In this document: positions 48,386-61,637 of the stretch, piece by piece
Numbering within the stretch: position 1 is the first letter of the stretch
Layout of the letters: the number at the start of each line of letters is the position of its first letter
Made by a program: the position numbers and the translations under genes
Notes under the pieces: model-generated
What the model was told of the DNA's origin: nothing
The model's input: the letters and a program-made list of their open reading frames with translations, nothing else
Database searches by the model: none
Assembly (NCBI RefSeq): GCF_028858725.1
Contig: NC_084790.1
Span: 35,257,031-35,321,030, forward strand
Source: Colius striatus
Taxonomy: Eukaryota > Chordata > Aves > Coliiformes > Coliidae
Reading direction: 5' to 3'
Length of the DNA stretch: 64,000 nt

Positions 48386-51300
48386 GTTATCTATTCATTC
48401 TTACACTGCCACCCAACCTACCAAACAAAACTGGCAAAATGTGGAGCTGAAGTAGATGCTAATACACTTCTCCTGGTAAGGTTCTGTGTGAGAAGCACCC
48501 TTCTTTCAGCTGCTCTCATACAGGTCTATATTGCATGAATACACTGGCTTTCTAAATATTTTTCTTGTGTTGATCACTTTTCTGCCTAGTTCTCACATGA
48601 GAATATGTCTTTCCCTTCCAATCTGCTGAATTCAGACTTGAGCTTAAGGGTTCATGCGCTTGGGTAAATGATCTCAGTAAATAACTGCTGAACAATTCAA
48701 GAGGAGAATCACGTCTGTTACCCTCTAACCTCAAACTTGCTTAAACCCCAGCCTTATGGTTTGTTCCAAGAGCTTGCACCATCCTTTCTCTCTCTACACC
48801 CACACTCATGGGAAAATTATCCTCTTCCCCAAGGATAGAGAAGGGCAATGTAAATCGCTTGGGAGCCCACCCATGACCTTTTGAAAATCAGAGTCCTTTC
48901 CTGTCTGATACAATGCCCTAGAGGGAGTACACAGCTGAAACTGCATGAACCGAGCCTGCTTTGCAACCAGCCCAGTCAAGTGATTGCTAAATGCAACTCA
49001 GCAGATATGTACCACCTGCAAACACTATCACTCTGTGGGAAATCTGGGGGGTGGTGCAACTTTGGAGGCAGGTATTTCCTGCAAGGTTGACATGCATGCT
49101 GAGAACTGGAAACATTCTGTTGTAAAACTACTTGAATATAGCTGTTGCACGTCCTCATGACCTTCTGAAAGTTCACATTCCTTAATCGGATTTCTGCATT
49201 TTGGTTGTATCAAGTGTTTGTACCTGTTTCCATATATGAAAATACAAAGGAAAGAAGGTATTATGCTGGGAACAAACTTGATTCACTGATACCTTCAGTG
49301 TGAAACTTTGTCATGGACTTGAAGCAGGGCCTCCAAGGTACATTAAGCCCTTACACAGAAATGCCCCGATGCAGTACAGAGTTAGCACATTGAAGCATTT
49401 AGGTGCACCCTAACTGTAAACACATCACCGGCATAAAACTACAGTTGACTGAAGACTCAACAACTCAGACTGTGAGGTCTGCTGAGAAATAAGCAGAAAA
49501 AGAGAGCCCAAGTATCATGTCTTGCACGTTTTGTCCCCTCTCCTGTGGTAAAGGGTCAGCAGTTACACCTGCAAGCACTTTCAAGCCCCAGAGAGCTGTG
49601 TCAAGAAAATCTGCTCTTTCCCACTGATATGTTCAGCCCTGTAAACCCCCAGAGAATAAAATGGAACAACTCTTTGGGACAAAGATGATGCTGTTGCTGT
49701 CCCTCCACCTACTCAAGTCCCTATCACCAACTTTTGGCAGCCACTTCCTACATTTTTCCCTTGCTCCTCATCCCTTAAAAATACAATTCAGCTCTGAGAA
49801 AGCCAAACACAAGAGGTCTAAGAGTTGTTCAGTTGATTCAGCCAAAGGAAAGTTCCAGTTGTTTTTCTCAGATGACATACAATTTGATAAACAAGAAACC
49901 AAATCAGTTTTAGGGCCTGAGCCAACTCAGAGAGTGCTCCTACTGCATGCTGTTTGAAAAGGGATGTCAAGGCACAGATCATATGTTGTGGCCAAGGGTT
50001 TTCAAAGTTTCTCATAGTAGCACTTGATACTTATTTAATTCTAAACTGGGCTTTCAAATCCATAAGCTATTCTGGAAGAACTCAGTGTTACTATATAGTA
50101 TCAAAACCAGACAACAAGCCATTACAGAAGGAACCGCCTGCAGGAGAAGAATGGGAATTCCTACATGTTCCAGGTTGGGTCTTCAGACAGCAGAGTTAAA
50201 AACACACACAGTTCTGGAAGATCCATCAATGGGATTTTGTGCCTTTGGCAAGGAGGCCAAGGACATTTCTGGTGCATCAGGTGCAGGGAGATGAAAGACT
50301 GAAAAAGGTAAAAATAATTTGCAGCTCCAATGTGTGCATAATTAGATAGAAAAGACAAAAGAGAGGCTACTGACAAGACAGAGAAGTTAAAGATAGGGAG
50401 GGTTGGGGGTATTCCCATAAACCTATATCACAAAAAGTGAAATACAAAAGAAGGAACAAAAATCTCTGGACAGAAGATCATCATTGTGCTACATAAATAT
50501 ACAAACTGTTGTGAAAAATCGTGAAAGAATAGCATGAATTGGTTAGTTATGCAATAGGACATAAACTCCTACCATTCATCCCTAGTGTACAGTTAGGAAA
50601 AGGATAGTATTACGCAAATTATGAGATGTATTGCTAGTCCTGAGCTATTTCAAATTTTCTTCATTATTTGTTGAAATTAAATGCAATTTGAGAAGTTCAT
50701 AAATATTTCTTAATGTGCTTTTGCCTCAGGAAAGGTCACACTGAATAAAAATTTGTTCCAATGAGGATAATCAATACCTTTAACCTGCAGCTCTCTTTGA
50801 GCCATCAGGTTCTCACCATCAGCAAATTGACCATAGAAAAAAATAGCTTATTACACCATAGATAAAACACAGTTTAAGTCTTAAAGATATTTGAAGCAAG
50901 CAATCTCACTCATAAAGCAAGTAATCCCCATTCCTACCTTCAGTTCAGATATCATGATCAATATTGAGTCTGTAAAACTATCTGGAGTAACTTTGTCTCA
51001 TTCCTTTTCACAGATGCATCCCCTGTAGGCCTCAGGCATGGGCATTTCAGGTCTCCAGACAGTAACAGATGTGGCCTAAGAGTCAAAACTTTTTTTGTAG
51101 TGAGCTGTTAAAGAAATTGTGATCTTCAAGGTCTGAAACACAATTATGCAGTCCTAAAAAGGTGCTAAAAGACCATTTGACATGATCCCTGGAAGGAGAA
51201 AGGAAGGCATAGGGCAAATATGAATTTCAAATTTATCTTGAAAGACATCACTCAAAACCTTGGCATATGGAGGTCAACTAATGTTTGTCATGGACAAAAG

Positions 51301-52591
51301 ATCTCATGACAGTTTCTTCCTCTCCGGGACCACAAACACCATGAAAAGATCCTGAACACTTTGCTATGCCTATTTCCTCCCTTGGGTCTTTGATCTGCCA
51401 AACACTGTGGGAGACATGTTGAGGTCCACAGCAGTACTCTGCTGACAGTCTTGGTCCATCGGTATTTCAGCTCCACTCTGAAAGTGAGCAGCTCCTTGCC
51501 AAACACAACTATGGCAATTCTTTACCAGTAACTGATACAGCCTTGGAAGGACTTGCTCCTGAATTAGAGGAGAAAATCCCTGAAACCAAGTTCAAATGTG
51601 CTCATGGAGCATTTTCATAAGAAGCTGAGTGTCTGTTAGCTGGTTTTGTGCTCAAGTAACATAGCTCTCATGGAGGCCAAAAGATTTACATCATGCACCT
51701 GGAATACATGGAAGTCCTAGAAAGCAGGATCCTGGTCTCAGACAGCACCTCCAAGTCAGAGAGGAAAAAGAGCTAAACCTGCAAGGAAACAAAAGGCCAT
51801 GCCATCTGTGGCATGTTCTGACCAATTTATTACTCTATCTCCTTGTTAATGAAGAGGTATTAATTGGCTGCTAATCCAATAGTCATGCAGCCTTTTAGGG
51901 GCACAGGCCAACGTTAGAACAATTTCAAATTTTACACCTTTGTGTGCTTCTTGGTGGTTTGTTTAGCTTTCAGCTGCATATCCTGGGCACATCCTCCCCT
52001 TCTTGATGGGGCTTTGTAGGCCCTACAAACACTCAGAAGCAAATAAAGACCCTGACAACAGCTTACATACCTTCTCATTCCCTCTGGATGCCCATACTAC
52101 AGGGAAGTGCCAACACGTCTCTCTAGCACTGTCAGAGGCTTTGCATTGCCACTTCCTCCATTTTGTCCCTTCTTTTCCAGAGAGGAGCATGCTCCATCCA
52201 TATCAGTGAAAGCATCCAAAGCCTCTCAAAAGCTTCTGGATAGGTGATCTTGGCTACCACAGCAATGCCACAATATAGACCCAAGTAGGTTGCCTCAGGG
52301 TTAATTTGGTCCCAGATGAGCAGATATCATGGCATTGACAGTATATCCTGCAAGACAAAAAGAAGAGTTGAGGAAGGGCTGCCAACAGCAAGACAGGGCC
52401 CCTGCCAGGTCTTAGGTAGAGACAGCATGTGTTTTGTGCTGCTGCTGACTCTGGAGTACTCCCTCAATAGAAGGAACAGGCCAAATCCAGGTCAGGCTAA
52501 CCTATGAAATTTGCAGCTAAGGCCATTTTGGCCACAGGTGGAGGAGTGGGATTTCCTTACTGCAGAATAAAAGAAAGCAGAGGCATCTCTT

Positions 52592-52631
52592 ACAAAAAAA
52601 GAAAAAAAAAAAAAAAGAAAAGAAAAAAAAA
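52592..52631. repeat. A-rich tract with interspersed G
   Basis: About 40 bases of A with four G. It looks like a degenerate poly-A tail, but the sequence just upstream does not resemble a gene or transposon I know. Confidence 0.85.
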
Positions 52632-55600
52632 TCGCTCTGCTGAAGCATGGACTGCTTTCCACTTGGCTCTCAGCTCCTCAATTGCACAAGAGAAGGAGAG
52701 GCATATCTAATTTCTTATTGTCAAAGTGGACAAGCTGTACACTTCACTGGTTTATTTTAAGCCATGATTTCCTCTTATAGAAGCCCTTCCTTTTCTCTTT
52801 TCCCTTTCTTATGCAAGCCCATTCTGGCTAAGATGTTCTGGGTTATGGCATAGAATAAGTAAGCAGAATCTGAGTTGACTGCTGACTTGCCCAAGAGGCT
52901 AATTTCCCCATAACTCCCTCTGTATTAACAGAACACCACTATTTTTCCATTGACACATGAGTATGCAAGGAACAATCTACAGTGCATAACAAAGGTGTAA
53001 GCTACTAAAGCTGTATCTTGCAATCAATAGTCTGTGGGCCCACCGGTGCCACATCAAATCTGCCCATTCTGCATGGAGTGTTTAGACACCCCTGGAATGT
53101 CTAAAATGATGCTATGTATGTGAGTTTAAGAACCTGAATCACCCTGATATTTTCTGTTAGAGTCTGCAAACAAAAATGGTAAAGTCACTATGTGAGAAGA
53201 CAAACTGACTTCACCCAAGAAGACACCTCACAGCTTGTCATACATCACTTCCCAAGAAGGATAAGCTCCCATGTTTTGCCACAATTTAAAAATAAATCAT
53301 GAAAGTGTAATCTAAGTAGGCTCCACAGAATGAATATATAGTAAATACATATTAATACACAATACATCAAATTAATATACAATGGAATTGAATGTCTTTT
53401 CATCCACAATGAACACTATCTGGTGCTAAATATATTTTTCATTCAGGAGTCTTCAGTGTGGGACAAAGGAATATTATGATATAATCTGAAAGGTATGTAA
53501 TAAGGGTCATCTGATAAAGAGATGTGCTCTCCAGGCTTTGCTCTTGCTGCATAGCTGTTATTCAGGGCCAAAATCATGGCCTCTGGTCGGAAGTTTGAGG
53601 CAGGAGGCAGAACATAAAACCTTTCAGGCATGGGTGAGGAGGGAAAGGGCCTGAAGTCACTCTGTGTCCTGAGGTCTTGCTGATGGAGCGTCTTCCATAT
53701 GGCTCAAGTTCCTTTGTCAGATGAGCCCCACTCCTACTCTATCAAGGCCTAGGGTGACATCTCAATGCTGTAGATCAAGGAGGTAAGCTGTGCAGGAGAC
53801 ACCATGCCTAATCCATTAGGACTGTTTCAACTCCTGAAAGAACAGATGTGCACTCCAACAAGCCTTTTCCAATCAGAAGGTAGAAATACCACATGGTAGA
53901 GGAAAATCAGTACAGAGCCAAGAGCAGCTTGTTTGCCTTTGCCATGGGCAGCTTGTGTGATGCCTCACGTGTTTCTGTCAGGTGCCATGTGTAGCTCAGA
54001 AAATAGTGGTCTATCTGCTGTGCCAAGAAAGGCAGTCACCCTGGGTACTGGAGCTAGAGCACTGGCACATGTGTTTTATCGTCCTGACAGCAAGAAGCAG
54101 ATTGACCTGACAGAGGACAAAACAAAAACAGCTTGTAAAACTTTCCTCATGCTCCACAGTTGTGCCATGCAGTGGTCCAGGGCTGACTTGGACCTAGTTC
54201 TCCTTCTGCTCAACCTTTGTGTACAGGCTGTGCTCTGTGCAGAGTAGCTCTGCACAGGAAGCAGGTGAAACCTGCAGTCTCTCATCATGCTCAAAGTGTA
54301 CCACATTAGCTGTTGCAACGAGACACTTTGTGCTGCTGATGTGGGATGTGATCACACAGAGATGGTTGGATAAAAAGTTGTGCTTTGACCTTCACTTCCT
54401 CGACTCAATGGTTATCCCCTTGCTCCAGAGACAAGTATCCAGGATGATCTTGCGCATGTCACATGGTGTATCCTGTCCATTTCCGCAGTTCCCTCATGAG
54501 TGGACCAAGGCTATGTCTTTTGCTTATGTCTAACCAGTGGTGCTGAGTGCTGGGGAGAGTCCTCCAGGAGATTCCTTGCCTGCAAAAAGTCAAGAGGCTG
54601 TGAGGTTTTCTCTGGAGTGATGTACGTGCCTGTATATTTTTTCCTGGATGCAAGACAACACTGGGAAGGCGTTCACCACTTAGGCTTCCAATTGCCTTTG
54701 TGCTTCTTGCCTTTTTCCTCATACGCCTCTTCTCTCCCAGTAGCCTGTAGACAGTTGTCTACTGTGATGGCACCATAGCCTGCCAAGTTCCCTTTCCTGG
54801 AGTGCTGATGCTCAGCAAAGTTGCATTTGCAGTGCCAAATGCAGGAGATTTCAACATCCATTTGGAAAAATCTCTCCGTTCTTTTGTTTCCAGAAAAGGA
54901 AATGACTATTCGTTGGGAAAAGAGATGGCACAGCCACATCTTTGTGAGTCTGTGCTACAGAGTGACAAAACAGGATTGCAACCATAGGAGAAGGTAGTAA
55001 TATTGTAATTTCCAGTGGCCCAGCTCCATTGAGCAGACAGCATTAGCACAGCACTGTAGAATGTACAAGGTGATGGACTGCAGTCCTTTATTATCACAGG
55101 TAACCACACCATGCAACCCTGTTCACAAGTGTATCGTGAGAGTATAACACTCCCAGTTTGTTTTTTTTCTGTAATTCCAGCAGGGAATTCCTCTGGTAGT
55201 TAGGAACCAGACTAATTTCCAGCTTAAATTCAGATACTGGGTTTGGATGCCGTTGTTGCATTGGGAAAGGTTGTGATGCTTTCCAACAGGGTACCTCTAA
55301 AGGCAAGGCCAAATATTTTGCTTAGCTTTCAGGCATTTAAGAGAGTAAGCAATGCCACCTACTGGCACCCAAATGAAAGATTTAACTACTCCAGTGGGCT
55401 GGTAACACAAGGGAGAAGGCTGTCACTGGTCTTCAGATGGTCTTTTGCAGCTGAAAGTGAGGTGGAAGGAAACAGGAGCTTTTCTCCTCACAGGTGTTAC
55501 TTGGTTGAACTCTGTAGAAAACACTCAGCAGCTGACTCAACTGCTTTCACCACTTGAGAATGAATAGTGAAGAAAACAGAAACTAGACCTGAATATCCTC

Positions 55601-58600
55601 AGAAGGTGAACATGCAATGGTTAGGTGAAATTACACTCTTTTCTAGCCATATTTGTGGATGGGTGCAAAAAGAGTGTTGGAAAAGCCTCTGAGGAAGGCA
55701 AGAATCTCATGCAGCTTCAGTGTCTGAAGGTTCAGAGCTTCATTTCAGATGGAGAAGTCATAAATGCAAATTTAAGGCTATGCCTCAAATATTGGATGGC
55801 TTGTCAGATAGGCATCTGGGTAATTCCACTCTCATAATAACACATGGATGCAGAAACATTTGCAAATAATAAGCTGAAAACACACAAAGAGAAATAACAA
55901 AGCCTATAACTAAACTAGGCAAGTCCCTAGGCCAGGATATCGTTGAGGCAGCTACCACTCTTTGTATGCACTCCCCATCCTGTCTCCAGAGGTTGAGTTC
56001 ACTGAGGTAAGCACTTACTCATGAGTTAATGCATCAGTGGAGAACATTTCCAGGGTGCTGATTATTTCCCAGCCCTGCTCCATCTGAACTCAGGAGTGGT
56101 ATATAAGGTGCCACAGCATGTACCTGCAAAGTTTCCTCCTGCTTCAGAGAGTATGCTGACCTCCAAGGAGCATGGAAAGAAAAATGTTGACAGAACACTG
56201 CCAGAAGCCAAGGCAGAGAAGGTCAGAAGGGTCCCCTGGCAGGTCAAAGGAGGATGCCAGAGGTGCCATTGCACCAAAAACCCTGAGAGGCCAGACTCCC
56301 TGCTTTTCCTTCAGCAGCTGCCAGCCTGCCTTTCCCTATGACAGGTGTGCCCCAGGCATCTACTCGAGAGAGACCCATGTCCCTGGGTGTCTCCTTGGTT
56401 CATCACATTTTGCTTTCCTGACCTCCTTTGTGCCCCAGTGCAGGAATAGCAGAGTTGTAGCAGTTGTGTGAGGGCATGGAACCAGGATGGGCCCTGCTGA
56501 AGGTGCTGGCAATCACACTTGCTGCACAAGCTAAATAAGACAAATTTTTAGTGCCTCTGCTGCGCTCCTGGGCTTCTCTGGACAAGTGCTACAGGAAAGA
56601 AGGGGTTTTTCTGGTGGCAGCAGAAGTGTAGCACAGCCCAAGGCCAGCCTTACAGACTCCAGTAATTTCTGACCCAGCCTAAAACTACTGGAGGATTCTT
56701 ACTCCTTCCTCTGCAGCACTCACTCCTTATTGCAGATGTAGTCAGACATAAGGCCCAGTATACTGTGGGTCTTGGCCAGCTCCTGCATTCCTATCTCTGG
56801 CAACGTGGCTGGGTGAAAGCATACAGATATCTGCCCCATACTTTAGTGCAAGAAAATAAGTGTCAGGTCTAGAAAGGGGCCTTCTTCCTTGTCTGTTTCA
56901 CATCTCCTGGGAGACGTTGATCTCTGACACTGTATTCAGTGTCATCACAGACTGAGGCTTTCCGCAGGTGGATTAAAACAAGAGATATTTGTGCTGCCCA
57001 GCCATACCCTCTGTCCCTGCTCCAGGCTCAATCAGAGGCAGTTAGCACCATGAAGCTTACAAAATCCAGACAGCTAGATGCAGATAGAGAAAGGGGCTGC
57101 GGTGGCTCCCAGGGCTGTGACCAGCCTGTTGCAGGGGTGGACACAGAGGAGTGCCTGCCAGCTCCCAAGAGGACTGGGAGCTTTGCCTTTGCCTCTCTCA
57201 GGCAGAGGTTCACCAGCACTAGCCACAGCATGCCAGATTTCCTTACTCCCAATGAGCCCCTTGCATGGATGCCTTCCAGTGCCTCATGATCCCATTGCCT
57301 TTTGCCTCTCTCAACAGCAGGAGTACATTGTTAGAGACATATAAAAGAGTTGGACTAAAGCATTAGCCAAAGGTAATGTACTACCACCACCAGGTATGGA
57401 ACCTTGCTTCCTAAAACCTGAGGTTTCCTTATGGTGAGCATTGAGAGCTCACAGCCTGGATGGCACTGCTGGTGAAACATATGATCATAGATCTTTAGGG
57501 CTACTGCTTCTTCCCCTCAAACCCTCCTTGCCCCATTTTTATGGGCTAGCCAATTGTACAGCTAGAAAAATTAGTAAAGGTGCTATATGGTCCTTGGAAA
57601 ATCCTTCCTGTTGCATTTAAGACAGATATACAAAAGAAACAGGTTTACAGCATCTTGCTAAGAGTTGCTGGCATCTGTATGTGGCAGGAAAAAAAACTGA
57701 GCTGTTGCAAGGAGGGAGTTCAGAAAGACATACAGCAGAGAAAGATGCTGAGGAGTGGCAAAGAGGCAGTACCAGAGGAAGAGCAGAGCAGCAGGTGGTG
57801 CATGAGACCCTACCAGCTGATGTCAGTCTGCACAGATGGAGTGGGCATCTGACTGCAGGTCATCCTTCTGACCCTTTTACTGCAAAATTAGCGATGCAAA
57901 ATTAGACACCGGTGGTTCATAGTTACAGGTTTTCCTCCTTCAGTGCTCCAAGTGGATCCTGTCCTGTCCTTCTCCATGATTTTTCTGCCTCTCTCTAATA
58001 GGTGAAACCAAGACATGAGCCATGAAGTAAAAATGATCCCCAAGAACAACAGAGAAGTACTGAGAGTATCCAGCAACTATAAATGCAGAGTACAAATGGT
58101 GAGGTTGCATCAGTTTATACAGTGGAGTATCTTTATATTGAACTGTCATTACAATTTAATAGGCTGAACATTCAATTAAATGCAGACAGATCATTTGTTG
58201 CTGTTAATTCCCTGTCCAGCTCTTACTAATATTTTGTGATACCAGATTCTGCACAAGTTAATAAATTATAAGAGATTACAACTAATTGCTGTTTAAATGG
58301 GTGAGATTGAACATGTCTGAATTGATGCACTCACCCTCTCCCCTGCCACCTGTTCCTGAAATAATTAGTTGCACAAGAGAAATAAAAAAATTAACAAAGA
58401 CTAAAAAAACCCCATAAAACCTGAAAGAGTACAATTCATAGCTTTGCTAAGATTGTTACATTTCATGCCAGCCTCTGTCCAAAATGCATTTAGCACAGGC
58501 CTTACACAGTTTTAGCTTTGGCGCCTTGAGGCAAAAGAAGCTAAAGTTATTCAGAATCTGTGCAGCCAAAGCTTTGTAAATAAAACGTTTTCTTCAAGAT

Positions 58601-58689
58601 AGAAAGTGGATTTAGAGAGTGGTTTGAAAGAGACTCATTCATTGTCTTTCTCTGCTACATTATTTCCTGCACAATCTAACACTTTGGCC

Positions 58690-59173
58690 TCCTCAGCTCC
58701 AGCAGGACAGGGAACTTCTGGAGAGAGTCCAGCACAGGGCCACCAAGATGATCAAGGGACTGGAACATCTTTCATATGAGGAAAGGCTGTGGGAACTGGG
58801 GCTGTTTAGTCTGGAGAAGAGGAGACTGAGAGGGGATCTTATTAACATTTACAAATATCTAAAGGGTGGGTGTCAAGAGGTTGGGACATCCCTTTTTTCT
58901 ATTGTATCTGGCAATAGGACAAGGGGTAATGGGATGAAGCTGGAACATAAAAAGTTCCATTTAAATATAAGAAAAAACTATTTTACTGTGAGGGTGACGG
59001 AGTTTCTCAGGCTTCTCAGGGAGGTTGTGAAGTCTCCTTCTTTTGGAGGTCTTCAAGTCCTGCCTGGAAGCGTTCCTATGTGACCTAATCTAGGTGAACC
59101 TGCTTCTGCAGGGGGGTTGGACTAGATGATCTCTAAAGGTCCCTTCCAACCCCTACCATTCTATGATTCTATG
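58690..59173 (+). mobile_element. CR1 LINE copy C, 5'-truncated, 3' end intact
   Basis: The copy contains the same C-terminal ORF2 block as copy A ([50 protein letters not shown]). The block is open for 111 codons (58748-59083), then slips out of frame. It ends with CCTTCCAACCCCTACCATTC and two ATTCTATG units. It lies only about 270 bp upstream of copy D in the same orientation. Confidence 0.92.
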
Positions 59174-59439
59174 ATAATAAAATGTATACCTAATAGTCTA
59201 ATTGTTGTAATGCAACTTCAGGTGCATTTGTGGTGCAAGCTGAACCATTCTCAGGTGAAATGTGGATATACTGCTTCCTTTCAGGTCCAGTAACACCTTT
59301 TCAAGAGCTGGACTGGGCATCTAACTACAAGGAATGTCTTAAGTCAGCTAAACCAAAGCGAAATCCATGTCCTACAGAGAGCACAGGTCAGCAAGGTGTT
59401 TGCAACTTGCCAGAATGAAAACTAAGAACACAATCCCTG

Positions 59440-61637
59440 GTCCTCATGGCCAACTTCAAGCACCCTGCTGGCAAAGCCACTCAGCCAAGCACACACAGTC
59501 CAGGAGGTTCCTACAGGTTGTTGATGTCACCATCACAGGTGGTTAAGGAGCCATCAAGGAGAGGCATGCTGCTGAACCTTGTGATGACAAATAAATGTCT
59601 GGTTGGGGATGTGAAGGTTAGAGGCAACCTTGGCTGCAGTCACCATGAGATGGTGGAGTTCAAGATTCCGTGTGGAAGAAGCAGGAAACCAAACAGGACT
59701 GTGACCCTAGATTTCAGGCGAGCCGACTTTGGCCTCTTCAAAGATCTGCTTGGAAGAATCTCATAGGCTAGGATTCTAGATGGTACGGGTGCCCAAGAAA
59801 GCTGGTCAATCTTCAAGAACCACTTCCTCCAAGATCAGAACTATTGGAACTACTCAAGGAGAAGAATGAACTCTATGGAAGGTGGAAAAAGGGCCTGGTT
59901 GCTTGGGAAACGTATAGGAACAACACCAGAGTATGCAGGGACAAAACCAGAAAGGCCGAAGCCCTTTTGGAATTAAACCTGTCAAGGGAAGTAAAGGAAA
60001 ACAATGCTTCTTCGAGTGCATCAGCAACAAAAGAAAGATTAGGGTAAAACGTGAGCCCACTGACAAACGAGGAGGGTGCCCTGGTGACAGAGGATGCAGA
60101 GAAGGTGGAATGAATGCCACCTTTGCTTCACTCTTCACAGCCAAGGCTGGCCCTCAGGAAGCCTAGTCCAGCAAGGATAGTAGGACAGTCTGGAGAATGG
60201 AGGACTTTTCCTTGGTGGAGGAAGGTTGGGTTAGAGACCTCTTAGGCAAGCAGGACACCCATGAATATATGGGACCTGATGGGATGCACCCACAAGAGCT
60301 GAGGGAGCTGGCTGGTGTTATTGCTAAGCCACTATACATCATTTTCGATCAATCATGGAGGACAGGCAAGGTGCCTGAGGACTGGAGAAAGGCCAGTGTC
60401 ACTCCAGACTTCAAAAAAGGCAAGAAGGACAACCCATGAAACTACAGCCTGGTCAGCCTCACCTTCATCCCTGGAAAAGTGATGGAACAACTCATCCTGA
60501 ATGTTGTTAGTAAACACATGAAGGATAAGATGGTTATCAGGGAATTCAACACGGATTCACCAAGGCGAAATCCTGTGTGACCAACTTGATAGCTATCCAT
60601 GATGGCATGACTGGCTGGCTAGATGAGGGAAGAGCAGTGGATGTCATCTGTCTTGACTTCAGCAAGGCTTTTGACACTGTCTCACACAACATCCTCATCA
60701 GAAAGCTCAGGCAATGTGGCTTGGATGAGTGGACAGTGAGGTGGATCGAGAGCTGGCTGAATGACAGAGCCCACAGGGTGGTGATCAGTGGCACAGAATT
60801 GAGTTGGAGGCCTGTGGCCAGTGGAGTTCCACAGGGATCAGATCTGGGGCCAGCCTTGTTCAACATCTTCATCAATGGCCTGGCTGAGGGGACAGAGTGT
60901 ACCCTCAGCAAGTTGGCTGATGACACCAAACTGGGAGGACTGGCTGATTCCCCAGAAGGCTGTGCTGCCATTCAGCAGGATCTCGACTGGCTTGAGAGTT
61001 GGGCAGAGAGGAACCTCATGAGGTTCAACAAGGACAAGTGCAGAGTCCTGCAGCTGGGAAGGAACAACCCCATGCACCAGTCCAGGTTGGGGGTCGAACT
61101 GCTGAAGAGCAGCTCTGCAGAGACCTGAGAGCCCTCGTTGATAACAAACTAAACACAAGCCAGCAATGTGCCCTCGTGGCCAAGAAGGTCAATGTCATCC
61201 TGGGATGCATCAAGAAGAGTGTGGCCAGCAGGTCAAGGGAGGTTCTTCTCCCTGTCCACTCTGCCCTGGTGAGGCCTGGAGAAGCAGAGACTGAGTTGGG
61301 ACCTCAGTAATAATTAAAGTGTATGTCAAGGTGATGGGGCAACAGTTTTTTCTGTAATGTCCAGTGACAGGACTAGGGGCAATGTACAAAAGCTGTAACA
61401 CAAAAAGTTCCACTTAAGGAAAAACTTCTTTCCTGTGAGGGTGAGGAAGCCCTGGCACAGGCTTCTCAGGGAGAGTGTGGAGTCTCCTTCTCTGGAGGTT
61501 TTCAAAATCTGCCTAGATGCTTTCCTGTGTGACCTGATCTAGGTGGACCTGCCTCTGCAGTGAGGTTGGACTAGATGATCTCTAAAGGTCCCTTCCAACC
61601 CCTGCTGTTCTGTGATTCTATGTGATTCTGTGATTCT
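59440..61637 (+). mobile_element. CR1 LINE copy D, longest copy, broken ORF2
   Basis: The copy begins in the endonuclease C-terminal region (LMANFKHP, from an LxGDFNHP-type motif), then VKVRGNLGCSHHEMVEFKI and TLDFRRADFGLFKDLLGRI. It continues through MGPDGMHPQELRELAGVIAK, EDWRKASVTPDFKKGKK and the reverse transcriptase core (60577-61128) with [26 protein letters not shown] and the catalytic box LADD, which keeps both aspartates. The frame is broken into at least four pieces by stops and shifts. About 140 nt or more of the late ORF2 region is deleted near 61280. The copy ends with irregular GATTCTGTGATTCT repeats (about 61606-61637). Confidence 0.93.
60577..61128 (+). pseudogene. CR1 reverse transcriptase core remnant (copy D)
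   Basis: An uninterrupted frame of 184 codons covers the RT palm: [14 protein letters not shown] (motif A, Asp), [30 protein letters not shown] (motif B) and LADDTKLGG (motif C). Its start codon is not an original start; the frame is the surviving part of a much longer ORF2. A TGA after KSSSAET ends it. It is nearly identical in protein sequence to the same block of copy B, so both copies belong to one CR1 subfamily. Confidence 0.85.

Larger units (their letters stand above)
43842..58689. other. Intergenic region upstream of LPL, distal part
   Basis: Unique-looking sequence with AT-rich islands at 45.2-47.1 kb, 50.5-51 kb and 58.1-58.6 kb. Open frames up to about 159 codons (44517-44038, minus strand) have no domain I recognise. 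No exon of INTS10, the mammalian upstream neighbour, was recognised. A TATATAAG sequence occurs at 56100-56107 without other promoter signals. Confidence 0.5.

Noticed and set aside
56095..56135. TATATAAG box that might be a promoter
   Set aside because: A single TATA-like match in AT-moderate DNA without initiator, CpG richness or a following gene.
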